Below are positions 62,101-64,000 of a stretch of DNA of 64,000 nt, piece after piece. The notes beneath the pieces were generated by a model. It made no database searches. It saw only the letters and a list, made by a program, of their open reading frames with translations, and was not told where the DNA came from. This DNA comes from Sphagnum magellanicum (Eukaryota; Streptophyta; Sphagnopsida; Sphagnales; Sphagnaceae), in assembly GCA_021904315.1 (NCBI GenBank), contig CM038907.1, positions 20,095,223 to 20,159,222 of the forward strand. The letters are read 5' to 3'. Both the position numbers and the translations under genes were made by a program. The stretch's first letter is position 1; each line of letters begins with the position of its first letter.

Positions 62101-62963
62101 GATTCTTTGAAGGTGAGCAGAGGGTGCAAGGGAGGGAAAGAATGATCAGAGAGGCTTAGAATGAATGCAAAGCAAGCTAAGTCCAAGAGGGAAATCAGTC
62201 AACTCACCAATATGGTTGTTGATAGCTGAATCTGTGCCTTGAATGCTCTTCCTGCAGATAGGGCACTTCACCCAATCCCAAGCACCTGCTTCTTCATCTG
62301 CCCTATCAGTTTTGGTGTAACTAACCTTGACTTCTGCACAGCTGCTTGTCTTCACAATGTCCGTGGATACACACACCAACTCATGCTCTTGAACAGCTAC
62401 TGCCCCCTGCATCAACCCACAAAGCCTTGGTATAAGACCCTTGCCACACCACTCACCACACAACTAAAATGTGCTGCATACTGTGGTGGACCAAAAACTG
62501 GTTCTCTGAAATTGCTGCTTCCCAGATGGTTGTGTAAAAGTACTTCCTACAATATGTGCTTTTCTCATCACTCTTTTAACTGCAAATAATTGCTCCTATC
62601 CACACATTTCCTAATGCCTGTGTTCCCCTAATTATCTCATGGTAATCTGGTGGTTAAACAACTACCTATAGTCATTTAGCATATACCAGAAACCATAACT
62701 TCATCTCTATGTTTGCACCAATGAGTCTCAATTGAATGTCTGAAAAACTCATTTTATCCAATGACCACCTTATGCACAGAACAGGTTCTTAAGTTGTGGC
62801 AGCTATATTCTCCTACTACTTAGTCAACATGAGGCAATCCTAAGTTGTTGCTAGCAAAAGGTGAATCAGAAGTGAATTTTACAGGTGACAGGGAGAGTGT
62901 TGAAGGATGGAGCTTCCGTCGCTTGCCCACCAAACGAAGGAGAGTCTCATGCCCCCTCAACAT
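56177..62963 (-). CDS. FAN1: Fanconi-associated nuclease 1 homologue
   Basis: Sixteen coding exons on the minus strand: 62963-62883, 62406-62208, 62018-61111, 60973-60875, 60733-60481, 60346-60284, 60097-60023, 59775-59636, 59509-59409, 59287-59197, 59095-58955, 58317-58097, 57740-57467, 57373-57137, 56942-56644, 56507-56177. Phases agree at every junction; 1170 aa, well above the roughly 900 aa of the Arabidopsis protein as I recall it. FAN1 is a nuclear structure-specific nuclease that unhooks DNA interstrand crosslinks. It opens MLRGHETLLRLVGKRRK. A UBZ4 ubiquitin-binding finger follows (Cys75, Cys78, His92, Cys96). Exon 3 codes about 300 residues, mostly unclassified. The HIRAN domain typical of plant FAN1 spans about 330-429. 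The SAP/TPR-like middle follows. The VRR-NUC domain keeps GRPLNC, KSRFYG, QCGVEELALQYYA, HSEGGVWMTLFGLLMWD, GMPDLLLW and LVEVKGPRDRLSDQQ, so catalytic Asp, Glu and Lys are present. Confidence 0.95.
58375..58815 (+). repeat. Dispersed repeat, copy in FAN1 intron 11
   Basis: The partner of the repeat at 31485-31915 in a DCP2 intron, in the same orientation. It lies wholly inside the 637-bp intron between FAN1 exons 11 and 12. Copies share several words of 10-20 bp separated by indels, so they diverged some time ago. Its limits are approximate. Confidence 0.6.
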
Positions 62964-63043
62964 GGTTTACTCTCCTTCACCTTCTCCACTCCACATACAT
63001 AAAAATGCTGTTTGTTCTTAGCAAACATGTACCACACTGACAT
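62957..63043 (-). other. Possible upstream ORF overlapping the FAN1 start
   Basis: If this DNA is part of the leader, an ATG at 63043-63041 opens a 28-codon frame that stops at 62957, seven bases into FAN1. The sequence ATGTTGA contains both the FAN1 ATG and the uORF's TGA. Overlapping uORFs normally reduce translation of the main frame. Whether this stretch is in the mRNA is unknown. Confidence 0.35.
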
Positions 63044-64000
63044 GGCACAAAGGTCCCAATTGATCTTAATCTGCTTCCTGCATATGCTACAAGCGGAGAG
63101 TCTCAAATTCCCATGGTCAAGAGAATCAATAAAATAGGAATCACTGCAGGTAACAAACACCACTCAATACACACCATTCAGCAGCCATGGTTTCCATGGC
63201 ACACTGCAAACATAAGAAGAAAATTGAGGAACTTTTGGGAAGAACAGTAAACCCTAAATTCTTCCAACTTTGTCAACACTAAAACCTCAAGTAGCCCCGA
63301 AACTCGAACATTCAGTGAGCTCCAGCATCAAGGTTTGAGTGATCACCTTCCAAAGACCATACAAGAGAAAGACTTAGGTCACCCCTCGCATCTTATTCTC
63401 AATACGGCAGAGACAGTGACAAACGGAAACAAGGAGGAAGGAGAGAGAAGAGTTACATTGGCAAGGGATGCGTACCTCCCAAATCTAAAGGTGGGTTCTT
63501 CAAGCAAGAGACTCGCTGCTTGTGCGATAAAGATCCGCTATCTCCCGCGGCCCAATCTGACAACTTCCAGACTTGTCGTTGCTCACCACCATCTCCAAAA
63601 TCCTACAAACACTCACTTGTCGATTCCAATTGTTGCCCTCATGAGCTGCTTTTTTCCTTACTGTTTCCAATTAGTTCCACATCCTTTAATACTCGATGCT
63701 GCGTCACCCAACTCCGAAATTGCAGCTCCAAGGGTGAATGTGACACTCAGTCATGGAGCTTTTTCCACCCTATGAGTGAAGGCAACATTCAGTTCTTCTG
63801 GACCCCCAGACCGAGGCATCAATCTTCTGCTTCTTCTTCTTCTTCTTCATAATGCGTCATCCTGGTTAGCTACCATCCACGACTCCATTTGCATTACCGC
63901 AGTACACGGATCGAAAATCTCAACGAATGCTGTACCAAATTTGCAGCTGTTTTCGTTGGCTGCTCAACACCTGATTTTTTTTCCCGAAGGCTGGAAAACT
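63044..64000 (-). promoter_or_regulatory. 5' leader and promoter region of FAN1
   Basis: No further FAN1 coding sequence is found here. A (TTC)n tract (GAA on the FAN1 strand) lies at 63827-63849. Open frames on the plus strand (63335-63775 and 63520-63852) lack family motifs. No clear TATA box was identified, so the transcription start is not assigned. Confidence 0.4.

Noticed and set aside
61664..62101. 145-codon plus-strand frame
   Set aside because: Antisense of FAN1 exon 3.
63335..63775. 146-codon plus-strand frame
   Set aside because: It lies in the FAN1 leader or promoter region and shows no domain, no conserved motif and no splice-linked continuation.
1..64000. CRISPR arrays, operons, prokaryotic genes or organellar DNA
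   Set aside because: No such structures were seen; all genes have spliceosomal introns and plant nuclear architecture.

Overview
This is nuclear DNA of a land plant. Four spliced housekeeping genes with GT-AG introns and plant-type protein architectures sit among Ty3/gypsy, CACTA (En/Spm) and hAT transposon remnants and AT-rich simple-sequence DNA. Gene order, intron sizes and the transposon types would fit a seed-free plant (fern, lycophyte or bryophyte), but the sequence alone does not fix the lineage.

Layout. 1-2.0 kb: 3' end of a decayed Ty3/gypsy element (integrase, then an LTR-like promoter). 2.7-15.1 kb: a nest of repeats. A decayed CACTA transposase gene (TNP2 type) is cut by a 2.4-kb non-autonomous CACTA element with a TAT target duplication and, further on, by an LTR-like insertion; an inverted relative of that insertion lies at 2.7-3.6 kb. 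A decayed tandem array with telomere-like motifs lies at 7.3-9.6 kb. 16.3-18.3 kb: a second non-coding CACTA element. 20.5-22.3 kb: a broken hAT transposase. 22.7-24.0 kb: a tandem array punctuated by poly-G. 33.5-48.2 kb: a second gene-poor block with AT-rich arrays, orphan CACTA ends, a third CACTA element (44.5-45.8 kb, TTG duplication) and a second, unrelated hAT transposase.

Genes. A LEA14-type LEA_2 protein (26.1-26.7 kb, +, 2 exons, 151 aa); the mRNA decapping enzyme DCP2 (33.0-28.6 kb, -, 8 coding exons, 353 aa); the spliceosome-associated WD40 protein PRL1/PLRG1 (48.6-54.2 kb, +, 16 exons including one of 25 nt, 494 aa); and the structure-specific nuclease FAN1 (63.0-56.2 kb, -, 16 coding exons, 1170 aa). 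I rebuilt each from splice sites that keep the reading frame throughout. PRL1 and FAN1 are convergent. The four do not form a pathway: LEA14 is tied to stress, DCP2 to mRNA decay, PRL1 to splicing and signalling, FAN1 to crosslink repair. One link between them is a dispersed repeat of about 430 bp found in an intron of DCP2 and an intron of FAN1, in the same orientation.

I found no convincing new multi-gene system. The most unusual items are the family of non-coding CACTA elements loaded with GGTAGG and GGCTATT repeats, the repeat shared between DCP2 and FAN1 introns, the long unclassified region in FAN1, and the 25-nt exon of PRL1.
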